The notes under the pieces are model-generated. The model was not told the DNA's origin. It saw only the letters and a list, made by a program, of their open reading frames with translations, and searched no databases. A DNA stretch of 64,000 nucleotides from Clostridiales bacterium (lineage in GTDB: Bacteria > Bacillota > Clostridia > Lachnospirales > Lachnospiraceae), in assembly GCA_018365455.1 (NCBI GenBank), contig JAGZJZ010000005.1:131529-195528 (forward strand), in the 5' to 3' direction. This document shows, in pieces, positions 1 through 9,519 of this stretch; position 1 is the stretch's first letter; each line of letters starts with the position of its first letter. The position numbers and the translations under genes are program-made.

Positions 1-514
1 AGTGCATGGCGCGGACGATGGTGCCTACAAATTTTGTATCCATAATCTCCATTGCCAGTATGACACCCGCTCTTGCCGCCATGGCTACGGATTGTTTCAT
101 GCCGTCCAGAAAAAGGGCTTTTGTTTCTTCGTCCGATTCTTCGTAGTAAACGTCATAGGTTGCCAGCTGGATACAGCGGATGCCTAATTTTACAGATAAG
201 AGAATCGCTTTTTCCATAATTTCAAATGCTTTTGCGCGGATATGAGGGTCTTTGCTGCCAAATGGATACTTCCGGTGGCCGCTTAAACACATGGTGGGAA
301 ATGAAATCCCGGTTTGCTCCATGGTAGATTTCAGAGCATCAATTTCTTCTTCACTCCAGTCCAGGCGACTTAAGCGTTCATCGGATTCATCAACGGATAG
401 TTCCATATAATCAAAGCCTGCAGCTTTTGCAGCCTTCATTTTTTCCTCCCAGGTAAAGTCCCCGGGGAGTGCTTTTTCATATATGCCAATGGGTATCTTA
501 TGGATATTATACAT
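1..514 (-). CDS. ulaE: L-ribulose-5-phosphate 3-epimerase family (UlaE/SgbU-like), 3' end outside window
   Basis: Only the first 171 codons are in the window. The reverse-strand protein starts MYNIHKIPIGIYEKALPGDF and carries the family-typical stretch SVDESDERLSRLDW near residues 38-51, then MCLSGHRKYPFGS and QLATYDVYYEE. This matches what I know of UlaE/SgbU sugar-phosphate epimerases (TIM barrel), which convert L-xylulose/L-ribulose 5-phosphates in ascorbate or pentose use. The ATG at 514-512 has a GGAG about 10 bases upstream (525-528). The remaining pathway genes would lie left of the window, so the substrate is inferred from family only. Confidence 0.8.
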   Translation of the reverse strand, partial: MYNIHKIPIGIYEKALPGDFTWEEKMKAAKAAGFDYMELSVDESDERLSRLDWSEEEIDALKSTMEQTGISFPTMCLSGHRKYPFGSKDPHIRAKAFEIMEKAILLSVKLGIRCIQLATYDVYYEESDEETKALFLDGMKQSVAMAARAGVILAMEIMDTKFVGTIVRAMH

Positions 515-568
515 TAATTCCACACTCCTTTTCTACATAAATTCTTATTAATTCCAGCATATCATATG

Positions 569-613
569 GTGCGCACATGTTCAACAAATTCTCAGTTATT
601 GCACATATGTGCA
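569..613. promoter_or_regulatory. palindromes upstream of the ulaE-like gene
   Basis: Two palindromes lie in the divergent ulaE/pth gap: GTGCGCAC at 569-576 and TGCACATATGTGCA at 600-613, 31 bases apart. Both sit within 100 bases upstream of the epimerase start, as expected for a repressor operator of a sugar-use operon. The regulator is not in the window and the role is inferred. Confidence 0.3.
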
Positions 614-811
614 GATGGGTTTGGATAGAATTACAGAATTCCACTTTGAAGATGGACATTTTGCGATTCTTCCTGTAAAATAAGGGAGAAAGTGTGAAGT
701 GTGAAGTGATCACTGTTTGAAAGTGTTCATCTTGTGATTCATTCGCACAGGGAAAGAAAGATACTTTTCTGCGTATATTTTAGCCGTATAAAACCGGCAG
801 AGGAGGAAAAC

Positions 812-1381
812 ATGTTTGTAATTGCAGGACTGGGGAATCCGGGACGACAGTATGCGCATACGCGGCATAATGTAGGGTTTGACACAATAGATAAATTGGC
901 GGACAAGTACCGCATCCGTGTAGATACGAAGAAATTTAAAGCATTGTGCGGCAGCGGGATCATAGAGGGACAAAAAGTAATTCTGGTAAAACCCCAGACT
1001 TTTATGAATCTGAGTGGTGAAAGCGTCCGTGAGGTCATAGACTTTTATAAAGTCGATTTTGAAACGGAGCTGATTGTGATATATGATGATATCAGTCTGG
1101 AACCGGGGCAGCTGAGACTTCGGGCTAAGGGAAGTGCCGGAGGGCACAATGGAATTAAAAATATTATTGCCCATCTGGGAAGCCAGGAATTTCCCAGAAT
1201 TAAAATTGGTGTGGGAGAAAAGCCGGAAGGCTATGATCTGGCGGATTATGTGCTGGGACATTTTCCAAGGGAAGAGCGAAAGCTGATTGACGAACTGCTG
1301 GAAAGGGCAGGAGATGCGGCAGTCAAAATTATGACAGGAGATATGGCGTCGGCCATGAATGAATATAATAAGAAGGTGTGA
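812..1381 (+). CDS. pth: peptidyl-tRNA hydrolase
   Basis: A 189-residue protein of normal family length that frees tRNA from peptidyl-tRNA dropped by stalled ribosomes. The N terminus FVIAGLGNPG followed by TRHNVGFD supplies Asn9 and the catalytic His19. FMNLSGESV and YDDISLEPG follow, then SAGGHNGIKN. The ATG at 812 was chosen over upstream in-frame starts because AGGAGG (801-806) lies just before it. The stop is one base before the mfd start, the common pth-mfd pairing in Firmicutes. Confidence 0.97.
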   Translation: MFVIAGLGNPGRQYAHTRHNVGFDTIDKLADKYRIRVDTKKFKALCGSGIIEGQKVILVKPQTFMNLSGESVREVIDFYKVDFETELIVIYDDISLEPGQLRLRAKGSAGGHNGIKNIIAHLGSQEFPRIKIGVGEKPEGYDLADYVLGHFPREERKLIDELLERAGDAAVKIMTGDMASAMNEYNKKV

Positions 1382-1382
1382 G

Positions 1383-4300
1383 ATGAAGACTTTTACGAGT
1401 CCACTAAAAAATTTAAGCGAGTTTGAGGATATCAGGCGGGAGCTAATGTATCATCAGGGAGTACTTCAGGTATCCGGTTGTATTGATTCGCAAAAATCAC
1501 ATTTTATGTATAGTGCAGGGGATGGTTTCCAAAAGAAAATCATCCTTACTTACAGTGATTTAAAAGCAAAAGAAATCTATGAGGATTATAAATTTTTTGA
1601 TCCAAATGTAATGCTTTATCCGTCAAAGGATTTGATTTTTTACAGTGCCGATATTCACAGCAACCTGATTGGGCAGCAGCGAATAGCGGTTATGAAAGCG
1701 CTGCTTGAAAATGACAGGGTTACGGTTATCACAACCCTTGCTGGCTGTATGGATCATTTACTGCCCCTGCAGTATTTTGCTGAGCATGTGCTTTGCCTGA
1801 AAAATGACAGCAGCATGGATCTGGACCGGCTGTCGGAAGAACTGGTAGGCATGGGCTATGAGAAAAGCAGCCAGGTAGAAGGCTTTGGACAGTTCGCAGT
1901 TCGAGGCGGCATTCTGGACATTTATCCCCTGACAGAAGAAAATCCAATCCGTATTGAGCTTTGGGGAGATGAAATAGATTCCATCCGCAGCTTTGATGTG
2001 GAAAGCCAGAGATCCATTGAGAATCTGGAAGAAATTAAAGTATATCCGGCGAATGAGGTAATTGTAGATAAAAAGCATCTGGAGCTGGGGCTGAAAAAGA
2101 TTGAAGAGGAGTCTAAGAAACTCTATCAGACCCTGCGTAAGCAGATGAAGACGGAAGAAGCCCACAGAATCCAGGAGCTGACGGAAGAAATCAAAGAGCG
2201 GTTAACGGATTTCCGGGGAGTTACCGGACTGGACAGTTATATCCATTACTTTTACGACCGGGATGTCTCTTTTCTGGAGTATTTTGATCCTAAGGAAACG
2301 ATTTTTTTCCTGGATGAACCTAATCATCTGGAAGAAGAAGGATATGCGGTTGAAGAAGAATTCCGGGAAAGTATGATGAACCGTCTGGCAAAGGGCTATA
2401 TTCTGCCGGGTCAGACAGAAGTCCTGTACAGCTATAATGAAATTATAGGCAGGCTGAATAACCGGAACTGCCTGGCACTGAGTACGCTGGAGACGGCAAA
2501 AGGGGACTGGAAGATCACAAACATGCATCACATGAATGTGAAATCGGTAAATCCCTATAATAACAGCTTTGAACTTCTGGTGCAGGATCTGCGCCGGTTT
2601 AAAAAAGACGGATATCAGGTGGTTCTCTTATCAGGCTCCAGAACCAGGGCAAAGCGGCTGTCAGAGGATCTCAGGGAATATGACCTGAACAGCTTTTACA
2701 CGGAAGATCTAAACCGGAAGGTGAAACCGGGAGAAATTCTGGTAACCCATGGGAATACCCACAGAGGTTATGAATATCCGCTGATTAAATTTGTCATTAT
2801 ATCCGAAAGTGATATTTTTGGAAAAGAAAAGAAAAAGAAGAAAAAACGCAAGAGCTTTGAAGGCCAGAAGATTGAAAGCTTTAATGAACTGAGTGTAGGT
2901 GACTATGTGGTTCATGAAAATCATGGTCTGGGTGTCTACAAGGGAATTGAAAAAGTAGAGGTTGACCGGGTTACAAAGGATTATATGAAGATTGAGTACA
3001 GCGGCGGCAGCAATCTGTATATCCTGGCAACCCAGCTGGATGTGATCCAGAAATATGCGGATTCGGATGCTAAGAAGCCGAAGCTGAATAAGCTTGGAAC
3101 CCAGGAATGGAATAAAACTAAGACCAGGGTGCGCAGTGCGGTTAAGGATATTGCCAAAGATCTGGTGGAACTATATGCTGTCCGCCAGGCAAGAGAGGGT
3201 TTCATCTATGGTCCGGATACGGTTTGGCAGAAAGAGTTTGAAGAGATGTTTCCGTTTGAGGAGACTGAGGACCAGCTGCTGGCGATAGAAGCGGCTAAGA
3301 AGGATATGGAAAGCACCAAGATCATGGACCGTCTAGTCTGCGGAGATGTGGGTTACGGAAAAACAGAGATCGCCATCCGGGCGGCATTTAAAGCGGCGCA
3401 GGAAGGAAAGCAGGTGGTATACCTGGTTCCGACTACCATTCTGGCACAGCAGCACTACAATACATTTGTCCAGAGGATGAAGGAATTCCCCGTGCGGGTG
3501 GATCTGCTTTGCAGATTCCGGACGGCGGCGGAACAGAAAAGGACGATTATAGACCTGAAAAAAGGGATGGTAGATATCATAATCGGAACCCACAGGGTCC
3601 TGTCAAAGGATGTGGAGTTTAAAGATCTGGGACTTTTAATCATTGATGAGGAACAGCGTTTTGGTGTTACCCACAAAGAAAAGATTAAGAAATTAAAAGA
3701 TAACATCGATGTACTGACCCTGACTGCTACGCCCATTCCCAGAACGCTGCACATGAGTTTAATTGGTATCCGTGACATGAGCGTACTGGAAGAAGCACCT
3801 ATGGAGCGTATGCCCATACAGACTTATGTGATGGAGTACAATGATGAGATGGTGCGGGAAGCAATCAACCGGGAACTGTCAAGAGGCGGACAGGTATATT
3901 ACGTCTATAACAGGGTAAATACCATTGTTGAAATGACCAATACCATAGCGAAGCTGGTGCCGGATGCCAATGTGGCTTTTGCCCACGGACAGATGAAGGA
4001 ACGGGAGCTGGAACGGATTATGTTCGACTTCATTAACGGGGAAATTGACGTGCTGGTGTCCACTACAATTATTGAAACGGGACTGGACATCTCCAATGTA
4101 AATACCATGATTATCCATGATGCGGATAACCTGGGGCTGTCACAGCTCTATCAGCTGAGAGGCCGAGTGGGAAGGTCCAACCGCACCGCATATGCATTTT
4201 TGATGTATAAACGTAACAAGATGCTCAAGGAAGTAGCAGAAAAGCGTCTCCATGCCATTAAAGAATTTACGGAACTGGGGTCCGGATTTAAAATAGCCAT

Positions 4301-4907
4301 GCGTGACCTGGAAATCCGTGGGGCAGGTAATCTGCTGGGTGCAGAGCAGCATGGTCATATGGAAGCCATCGGCTATGATCTTTACTGCAAGATGCTGGGT
4401 GAATCGGTACGGGAATTAAAAGGCGAGAAAACAATTGAAGAATCCTATGATACGACAATCGATCTGGATATCGATGCATTTATACCGGAACGCTATATCC
4501 GCAGCGAGTTCCAGAAGCTGGATATCTATAAACGCATAGCAGGTATTGAAAGTGAAGAAGAATACGATGATATGTTAGAAGAACTGATGGATCGTTTTGG
4601 GGAACCGCCGAAATCAGTCCAGAACCTTCTGATGATCGCCAATTTAAAAGCCCTGGCACATAAGGGATTTGTGGTGGAAATATCCCAGAAGGGTGACTTT
4701 ATTAAATTTACCATGTTTGAACGGGCATGTGTAGATCCGGTAAAGATCGAAGAGATGTTAAAGCGCTATAACGGAAAAGTGAAGTTCACCATTGAAGCAA
4801 ATCCATATTTCGTTTACAGTAAGCCGCGAAAGAGCCTGAAAGATAATGATGATATACTCATGGTGGTAAGAGATATCTTAAATGATATTCTTCTCCTTCG
4901 GAATTAA
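1383..4907 (+). CDS. mfd: transcription-repair coupling factor
   Basis: A 1174-residue Mfd of the usual full length, a DNA translocase that removes stalled RNA polymerase and recruits UvrA. In order it shows a UvrB-like N-terminal module, the RNA polymerase-interaction domain (SVGDYVVHENHGLGVYKGIE), a Walker A motif CGDVGYGKTE near residue 654, the DEEQ box (IIDEEQRFGV), TATPIPRTL, the LRGRVGRS motif and a C-terminal TRCF domain. A lysine-rich run of about ten residues (KEKKKKKKRK) lies just before the polymerase-interaction domain. The ATG at 1383 starts one base after the pth stop, so the two are co-transcribed and probably translationally coupled. Confidence 0.97.
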   Translation: MKTFTSPLKNLSEFEDIRRELMYHQGVLQVSGCIDSQKSHFMYSAGDGFQKKIILTYSDLKAKEIYEDYKFFDPNVMLYPSKDLIFYSADIHSNLIGQQRIAVMKALLENDRVTVITTLAGCMDHLLPLQYFAEHVLCLKNDSSMDLDRLSEELVGMGYEKSSQVEGFGQFAVRGGILDIYPLTEENPIRIELWGDEIDSIRSFDVESQRSIENLEEIKVYPANEVIVDKKHLELGLKKIEEESKKLYQTLRKQMKTEEAHRIQELTEEIKERLTDFRGVTGLDSYIHYFYDRDVSFLEYFDPKETIFFLDEPNHLEEEGYAVEEEFRESMMNRLAKGYILPGQTEVLYSYNEIIGRLNNRNCLALSTLETAKGDWKITNMHHMNVKSVNPYNNSFELLVQDLRRFKKDGYQVVLLSGSRTRAKRLSEDLREYDLNSFYTEDLNRKVKPGEILVTHGNTHRGYEYPLIKFVIISESDIFGKEKKKKKKRKSFEGQKIESFNELSVGDYVVHENHGLGVYKGIEKVEVDRVTKDYMKIEYSGGSNLYILATQLDVIQKYADSDAKKPKLNKLGTQEWNKTKTRVRSAVKDIAKDLVELYAVRQAREGFIYGPDTVWQKEFEEMFPFEETEDQLLAIEAAKKDMESTKIMDRLVCGDVGYGKTEIAIRAAFKAAQEGKQVVYLVPTTILAQQHYNTFVQRMKEFPVRVDLLCRFRTAAEQKRTIIDLKKGMVDIIIGTHRVLSKDVEFKDLGLLIIDEEQRFGVTHKEKIKKLKDNIDVLTLTATPIPRTLHMSLIGIRDMSVLEEAPMERMPIQTYVMEYNDEMVREAINRELSRGGQVYYVYNRVNTIVEMTNTIAKLVPDANVAFAHGQMKERELERIMFDFINGEIDVLVSTTIIETGLDISNVNTMIIHDADNLGLSQLYQLRGRVGRSNRTAYAFLMYKRNKMLKEVAEKRLHAIKEFTELGSGFKIAMRDLEIRGAGNLLGAEQHGHMEAIGYDLYCKMLGESVRELKGEKTIEESYDTTIDLDIDAFIPERYIRSEFQKLDIYKRIAGIESEEEYDDMLEELMDRFGEPPKSVQNLLMIANLKALAHKGFVVEISQKGDFIKFTMFERACVDPVKIEEMLKRYNGKVKFTIEANPYFVYSKPRKSLKDNDDILMVVRDILNDILLLRN

Positions 4908-4940
4908 AGAGCGAAATTTACGAAAATTACAGGAAAAAAG

Positions 4941-5086
4941 GTTACTATTCACGGCCAGGAATGCGCTGAACTGCGCATTCCGTGAGAACATGATTCAGGA
5001 GTGAGGGGCGATTTTTGCGTTGCAAAAATTTAAATATCGCCCCGAATCGTTACTATGAGCGGCCTCTCCGGCCGTGAATAGTAACG
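4941..5086. repeat. 146-bp nested inverted-repeat element
   Basis: Perfect 16-bp terminal inverted repeats, GTTACTATTCACGGCC at 4941-4956 and its complement at 5070-5085, bracket the element. Inside are a hairpin GAATGCGC/GCGCATTC (4959-4980), a GGGGCGAT/ATCGCCCC pair around 5007-5043, and a second hairpin built on the right terminal repeat (5048-5086). It has no coding capacity and lies between mfd and the foldase gene. It resembles a MITE or a BIME-like intergenic repeat. Confidence 0.6.
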
Positions 5087-5124
5087 AAAAAAGTGAACTT
5101 TAGGTGAAAAATGAACAAAAAGGA

Positions 5125-5153
5125 TTGCGATGAATTTGAAAACAAGCTATAAT
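5125..5153 (+). promoter_or_regulatory. sigma-A promoter of the foldase lipoprotein gene
   Basis: TTGCGA at 5125-5130, a 17-bp spacer and TATAAT at 5148-5153, about 37 bases before the start codon. It lies just outside the inverted-repeat element. Confidence 0.6.
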
Positions 5154-5189
5154 ATAAGGAATTGAGACATTCTAGGAGGAAACTTATTT

Positions 5190-6425
5190 ATGAATAAGCT
5201 GGGTAAAAAACTTGTGGCTGCCGGAATCTGTATTTGTATGGCAGCAGCGTCCCTGACAGGGTGCGGAAATGTAAATGCAGATGCGGCAGTGGCAACGTTG
5301 GACGGGGAAAAAGTACCTTTCAAAATTGCAAATTTTATGCTTCGTTATAATCAGGCTCAGATGCAGAGTTCTTATGGTTCCATGTTTGGCGAGGATATGT
5401 GGAATACCGATCTTATGGGAAGCGGAACTCCATATGGTACCACATTTAAGACACAGATCATGGACAGTTTGGAAGAAATGCTGATCTTAGAGAAGCATAT
5501 GGCTGATTATGATATTACCGTTACCGATGATGAAAAAGCCAAAATTGAAAGCTCCGCGAAGCAGTTTATGGAAGAGAATTCACAGGAAACAATTGATGAA
5601 TTAACAGCATCCCAGGAGACCGTATCCAGGGTGTTAACACTTTATACAATTAACAACAAGATGAAAAAAGCAATTGAAGCAGAAGCAGATACAAACGTAT
5701 CCGATGATGAGGCTGCTCAGAAGACGGTATCCTATGTATTATTCAGTACGGCTGATACCACAGATGCAGACGGCAATACAAAAGCTTTAACAGATGATGA
5801 GAAAAAAGCCTTAAAAGATAATGCCCAGAAAGTCCTGGATGCCGTAAAGGGCGGAAAAGAAATGGATGCAGCCGTAAAAGAGATAGATGAAGAAAAATCA
5901 GCTTCCACATCTTCTTATGGAACAGATAACGGAACCTTACCGGATGAAGTGAAGACAGCAGCAGACAAGTTAAAGGACGGAGAAACGGCAGACAGCGTGG
6001 TTGAAACGGACAGCGGATACTATGTAGTGCAGATGAAGAGTACCTTTGACAAAGAGGCTACCGAGACCCAGAAAGAGACAATTATCAACCAGAGAAAGAG
6101 CGACAAGTACGAAGAAGTTTACACCGCATGGAAAGAAAAGGTGGAATTCAAAGTAGATGATAAGGTCTGGGGTAAGATCACTTTTACAGATAAGGTTACG
6201 GTAAAGCAGACGGAAACCGAAGCTCAGAGCAATACAACGGAAGCAGCAAGTGAAGGAACCACAGATACCGCAGCAAGTGAGAATACTACAGAAGCGGTAT
6301 CCGAAAAAGCAACGGAGGCAGGTTCCGAAGCAGCTGCGACAGAGGCAGGATCTGAGGCAGCAACAACAGAAGCGGCGACGACGGAAGCAGCTACAGAAGC
6401 AGCCACGACAGAAGCAGCTGAATAA
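5190..6425 (+). CDS. PrsA/SurA-like peptidyl-prolyl isomerase lipoprotein
   Basis: A 411-residue secreted lipoprotein. The signal peptide ends in a lipobox (SLTGCG, Cys25). A SurA-N-like chaperone region follows, then a segment around residues 170-290 containing a parvulin-like GTLPDEVKTAADKL and SGYYVVQM, as in PPIC-type rotamases. The last 75 or so residues are a low-complexity tail of TEAA/SEAA repeats, probably a wall-spanning linker. AGGAGG precedes the ATG at 5190. Its likely role is folding of exported proteins at the membrane-wall interface. The parvulin domain is degenerate, so isomerase activity is not assured. Confidence 0.8.
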   Translation: MNKLGKKLVAAGICICMAAASLTGCGNVNADAAVATLDGEKVPFKIANFMLRYNQAQMQSSYGSMFGEDMWNTDLMGSGTPYGTTFKTQIMDSLEEMLILEKHMADYDITVTDDEKAKIESSAKQFMEENSQETIDELTASQETVSRVLTLYTINNKMKKAIEAEADTNVSDDEAAQKTVSYVLFSTADTTDADGNTKALTDDEKKALKDNAQKVLDAVKGGKEMDAAVKEIDEEKSASTSSYGTDNGTLPDEVKTAADKLKDGETADSVVETDSGYYVVQMKSTFDKEATETQKETIINQRKSDKYEEVYTAWKEKVEFKVDDKVWGKITFTDKVTVKQTETEAQSNTTEAASEGTTDTAASENTTEAVSEKATEAGSEAAATEAGSEAATTEAATTEAATEAATTEAAE

Positions 6426-6447
6426 GTAAATAAAGTGATACGGTATT

Positions 6448-6485
6448 AAAAAAGAAGCGCCAGCTAAGTTGACGCTTCTTTTTTT
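6448..6485. terminator. bidirectional terminator between convergent genes
   Basis: The AAGAAGCG / CGCTTCTT stem has A and T runs on both sides. It can end the foldase transcript on the plus strand and the phosphoesterase transcript on the minus strand. Confidence 0.75.
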
Positions 6486-6511
6486 GTAAAAATCAGATCT
6501 TCTTCCGGAGT

Positions 6512-7708
6512 TTATTTGCCAAAGGACACATTGATTTCCACTACTTCACTCTTGGTTCCCACGCGCATATTCGGTCCCCAGACGCCTGCGCCGGAAGTAA
6601 CGATATTGTGCATGTTGTCCTTCTTCAGGTACCCGTATGGATTTTCCCACAACAGGCCAATTGTAAGATTGCCAGGGAACATCTGCCCGTCATGAGTGTG
6701 GCCGCAGAGGTACAGGTCAACTCCCGCATCGGCTGCTTCCTGGAGGGCTTTTGGCTGATGGTCAATAAATATGACCGGTTTCGATTTATCTAGCTTTTCG
6801 GTTAACTGGGAAGGGGTTTTCCTGGTCTCTTTATCCTTTTTGGTAACGGAATAATCCTCCCTTCCGGTGAGGTAAAAATTATCATTGATCAGAACCGTCT
6901 GATCTGTCAGCAGAGTAATGCCGGATGCTTTTAAGAAATCTACCATCTGGGTATCCGCACCGATCTTTTTTTGAGAGCCAAAGGTAAATCCGGCAAGGAT
7001 GGGTTCTTCAATATCGTGATTCCCCCAACATGCATAAACACCGTATTTGCTTTTGATCCGGCTCAGAGTCCGGGCAATTTCATCGGGATTTTTAATTGCT
7101 TCGAATTCATTATCGAAGATATCTCCCGCAATGCATACAATATCCGGTTCCATGGCATTAATTTTTGCTACCATCTGTTTCATATGCCAGCTGCCGATGC
7201 TGTAGCCAAGGTGCATGTCCGCCACCAGGGCGATCTTTAAGGACTGATCAGTGCCGCCGGATTTATCTATTGTCACATCATATCCTGTTTTATAAATATG
7301 CCGTGCATGGAGGGAACCATAGACACTCAGGGAAATAATGACTATGGCACAGACGGTACCGGTCAGCACAAAAGTTCTTCGGGAACGCAGTTTTTCCTGA
7401 TCCACACATTTTAAATGTCGCATAATAATGCGAATCAGATCCACCACAGCTACAGTGAGCAGGATATATAGAAAGGTTCCAAGATAAAGATTACTTACCG
7501 TCTTTAAAAACCGATGGAGGATAACGGGTTCTTTGATCAGGAAAGCAGTTAACAGGGAGGTAGATACAAAAGCATAAGCTGCAATGAATACGACCCGAAA
7601 CCATTTTTTCTTAAAATAATGGGTACATGCCCCCATCCATTTCAATATCCATCGAAGAATATAGAAGTTCACCAGGAGATAAACTGGTGATAAGAATAGT
7701 GCAATCAT
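6512..7708 (-). CDS. membrane-anchored calcineurin-like metallophosphoesterase
   Basis: A 398-residue protein with roughly four hydrophobic helices in the first 150 residues, followed by a cytoplasmic or surface phosphoesterase domain. The metal-binding motifs are in the standard order: VADMHLGY, GDIFDNE, CWGNHDIE and CGHTHDGQ. This layout is typical of YkuE/YaeI-like enzymes. The substrate cannot be told from the sequence. The ATG at 7708 follows AAAGAGG, and upstream alternatives lack a ribosome binding site. It converges with the foldase gene and shares its terminator. Confidence 0.85.
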   Translation of the reverse strand: MIALFLSPVYLLVNFYILRWILKWMGACTHYFKKKWFRVVFIAAYAFVSTSLLTAFLIKEPVILHRFLKTVSNLYLGTFLYILLTVAVVDLIRIIMRHLKCVDQEKLRSRRTFVLTGTVCAIVIISLSVYGSLHARHIYKTGYDVTIDKSGGTDQSLKIALVADMHLGYSIGSWHMKQMVAKINAMEPDIVCIAGDIFDNEFEAIKNPDEIARTLSRIKSKYGVYACWGNHDIEEPILAGFTFGSQKKIGADTQMVDFLKASGITLLTDQTVLINDNFYLTGREDYSVTKKDKETRKTPSQLTEKLDKSKPVIFIDHQPKALQEAADAGVDLYLCGHTHDGQMFPGNLTIGLLWENPYGYLKKDNMHNIVTSGAGVWGPNMRVGTKSEVVEINVSFGK

Positions 7709-7781
7709 AATACTTAAGCCTCTTTTCTGTTTTGTTTGAAAAATTGTAACACAGAATCGAAAAAAAAGCACGGGGTTTAAG

Positions 7782-7810
7782 TTGCGAAGTGTGAAAAGTT
7801 GTTTTATAAT
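7782..7810 (+). promoter_or_regulatory. sigma-A promoter of the DUF975 gene
   Basis: TTGCGA (7782-7787), 17-bp spacer, TATAAT (7805-7810), about 47 bases before the start codon. Confidence 0.6.
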
Positions 7811-7857
7811 AAAAAATATAACCGACAGAATGATTACAGATGGGTGGAATTAAATAT

Positions 7858-8742
7858 ATGTGGAAGCGTCAAGAACTTAAGAAAAAAGGGAAAAAGGTTC
7901 TGAAAAGGAATTACTGGGCTGCGGTAGCGGTCTGTTTTATTCTTGCCTTCCTGGGAGCGGAATACAGCTCATCTGCCACGGCTATCCACAAGTACAGCCA
8001 GCGGGAAGAGGACAGGCAGATAAACGAAGTGGAGGTTGTTAAACCGGAGAACAGGGTTGATAACTGGGAGACTCTGCGCAGGCTGATTCGGGGAAACGAG
8101 AGCAAACAGCCGCTGTTTGACCCGAAGATTGATGAATTTTTATCTTCGTCCTTTAATACCTTTACCGCTCCGGTATCATTTGTATTTAAGGTGGTACGTG
8201 CAGACAGCGGTCTGTTTGAACAATATCCGGTATTGGAGGTGCTGCTGATTCTGATTGCAGCAGGAGGAGAGCTTGCGTTTACACTGCTGGTAACAAATGT
8301 GCTGCTGGTTGGAGGAAAGCGTTTCTTCCTTGAGAGCAGGCTGGAGCCGGGGACCAGAATCGGAAGGATTACGTTTTTGTTTCGCAGGGGAAGGTTCTGG
8401 AATGCGGTCAAGGTCATGTTTTTTCGGTCTTTATTTACCGGATTATGGTTCTTAACCATTGTAGGGGGAATTATTAAGTATTATGAATATCTCATGATTC
8501 CATATATTCTGGCTGAAAATCCGCAAATAGACCGCAGGGAAGCATTTCAGATGTCCAGGCAAATGATGAAAGGGCAGAAGTGGCGTACTTTTGTAATGGA
8601 ATTTTCATTCCTGGGATGGGAGCTGTTGTCTGCTGTTACGTTTGGACTTGTATCCATATTTTTTACCAATGGATACAAAGGTGCTGCTATGGCAGAACTG
8701 TATATGGCGCTGAAAAATGACGGTGCAGAAAGTCCGGCATGA
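7858..8742 (+). CDS. DUF975 family integral membrane protein
   Basis: A 294-residue multi-pass membrane protein. It opens MWKRQELKKKGKKVLKRNYW, the usual DUF975 beginning, with a transmembrane helix right after it, and has the conserved late segment YEYLMIPYILAENPQIDRREAFQMSRQMMKGQKW. The ATG at 7858 is preferred to one six codons earlier because GGGTGG lies at the right distance. The function of this family is unknown. It is a single-gene unit between a promoter and a strong terminator. Confidence 0.8.
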   Translation: MWKRQELKKKGKKVLKRNYWAAVAVCFILAFLGAEYSSSATAIHKYSQREEDRQINEVEVVKPENRVDNWETLRRLIRGNESKQPLFDPKIDEFLSSSFNTFTAPVSFVFKVVRADSGLFEQYPVLEVLLILIAAGGELAFTLLVTNVLLVGGKRFFLESRLEPGTRIGRITFLFRRGRFWNAVKVMFFRSLFTGLWFLTIVGGIIKYYEYLMIPYILAENPQIDRREAFQMSRQMMKGQKWRTFVMEFSFLGWELLSAVTFGLVSIFFTNGYKGAAMAELYMALKNDGAESPA

Positions 8743-8798
8743 TACTTTTTATATAATCATGCATTTTAAATGATGAAATGATACAGCTTTTGATGACA

Positions 8799-8837
8799 GA
8801 AAAAGGCGATAGGGCTATAGAGTCCTGTCGCCTTTTA
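8799..8837. terminator. bidirectional terminator
   Basis: AAAAGGCGATAGG / CCTGTCGCCTTTT forms a 13-bp stem with one wobble pair around a 9-base loop. The A and T tails serve the DUF975 gene on the plus strand and the PF06541 gene on the minus strand, whose stop codon overlaps the stem. Confidence 0.85.
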
Positions 8838-9482
8838 GTGTCTGGGCTTTACCGGAGGAAGTTCACGGTCTTTTATCTCATCCGTTATCCCCTCTCCGGT
8901 ATTGGGATGCACCATAGAATGAGCGGTATCCAGACTGAAAAATAAGATTAAAATAATACAGATTAATATTTTTAATAACGGTTTTATGCGCTTAAAGAGA
9001 TTCCCCAGGAAAGGTGCGAGAAAATAAATGATGGCACATCCACCAAGCCCGAAGACAACGGAACCCTCCAGGCAGATCCGTCCGTTTATATTCAAAAAAT
9101 AACCGCTGTAATCCCACCAGCGTATGCCTTTGGTCGTTTCCAGGAACCAACTGGTAAAATATTCGATTCCAGAGCACAGAAACATATTTAAAAAGAAGGT
9201 GAGGACAGGGCGGTGGAAGAACCGGCGCAGCAGAAGCAGTATCATAACGCCGCCGCTGCCGTAGATTGGAAGCCAGGGACCAAACAGTACGCCCCGGTTT
9301 ACAAACTCCCCTGCCTGTGCGATGTGAAGCCCCACTTCCCATATCCAGCCGATAAATGAAAAGCTGAAAAATAAAAGAATCAGTGTGGTGGGACTGTATT
9401 TCATATTGTAATCAAAGCGCGGCGGTTCTATATGATGTTCCTCGAAAAAGGAATCAATAGAATCCGTTACAGCATTTGCCAT
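8835..9482 (-). CDS. putative ABC-transporter type IV family membrane protein (PF06541/DUF1113-like)
   Basis: A 215-residue protein with about five transmembrane helices. The signature segments FSFIGWIWEVGLH, FVNRGVLFGPWLPIYGSGG and WWDYSGYFLNINGRICLEGS are characteristic of the PF06541 family, usually labelled putative ABC transporter type IV although no ATPase is nearby. The ATG at 9482 has AAAGGAGAA directly upstream. It is transcribed away from the alarmone synthetase, and a long perfect inverted repeat lies in the shared upstream gap. Confidence 0.8.
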   Translation of the reverse strand: MANAVTDSIDSFFEEHHIEPPRFDYNMKYSPTTLILLFFSFSFIGWIWEVGLHIAQAGEFVNRGVLFGPWLPIYGSGGVMILLLLRRFFHRPVLTFFLNMFLCSGIEYFTSWFLETTKGIRWWDYSGYFLNINGRICLEGSVVFGLGGCAIIYFLAPFLGNLFKRIKPLLKILICIILILFFSLDTAHSMVHPNTGEGITDEIKDRELPPVKPRH

Positions 9483-9519
9483 TTTGTTTCTCCTTTGTAA
9501 GTTGCAGTGATGTTTTGTA

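Noticed and set aside
2..187. Plus-strand open frame at the window start
   Set aside because: It lies antisense to the ulaE-family gene, whose protein matches a known family across the same bases.
3455..3817. 120-codon minus-strand frame inside mfd
   Set aside because: It is antisense to conserved helicase motifs of mfd and has no family features.
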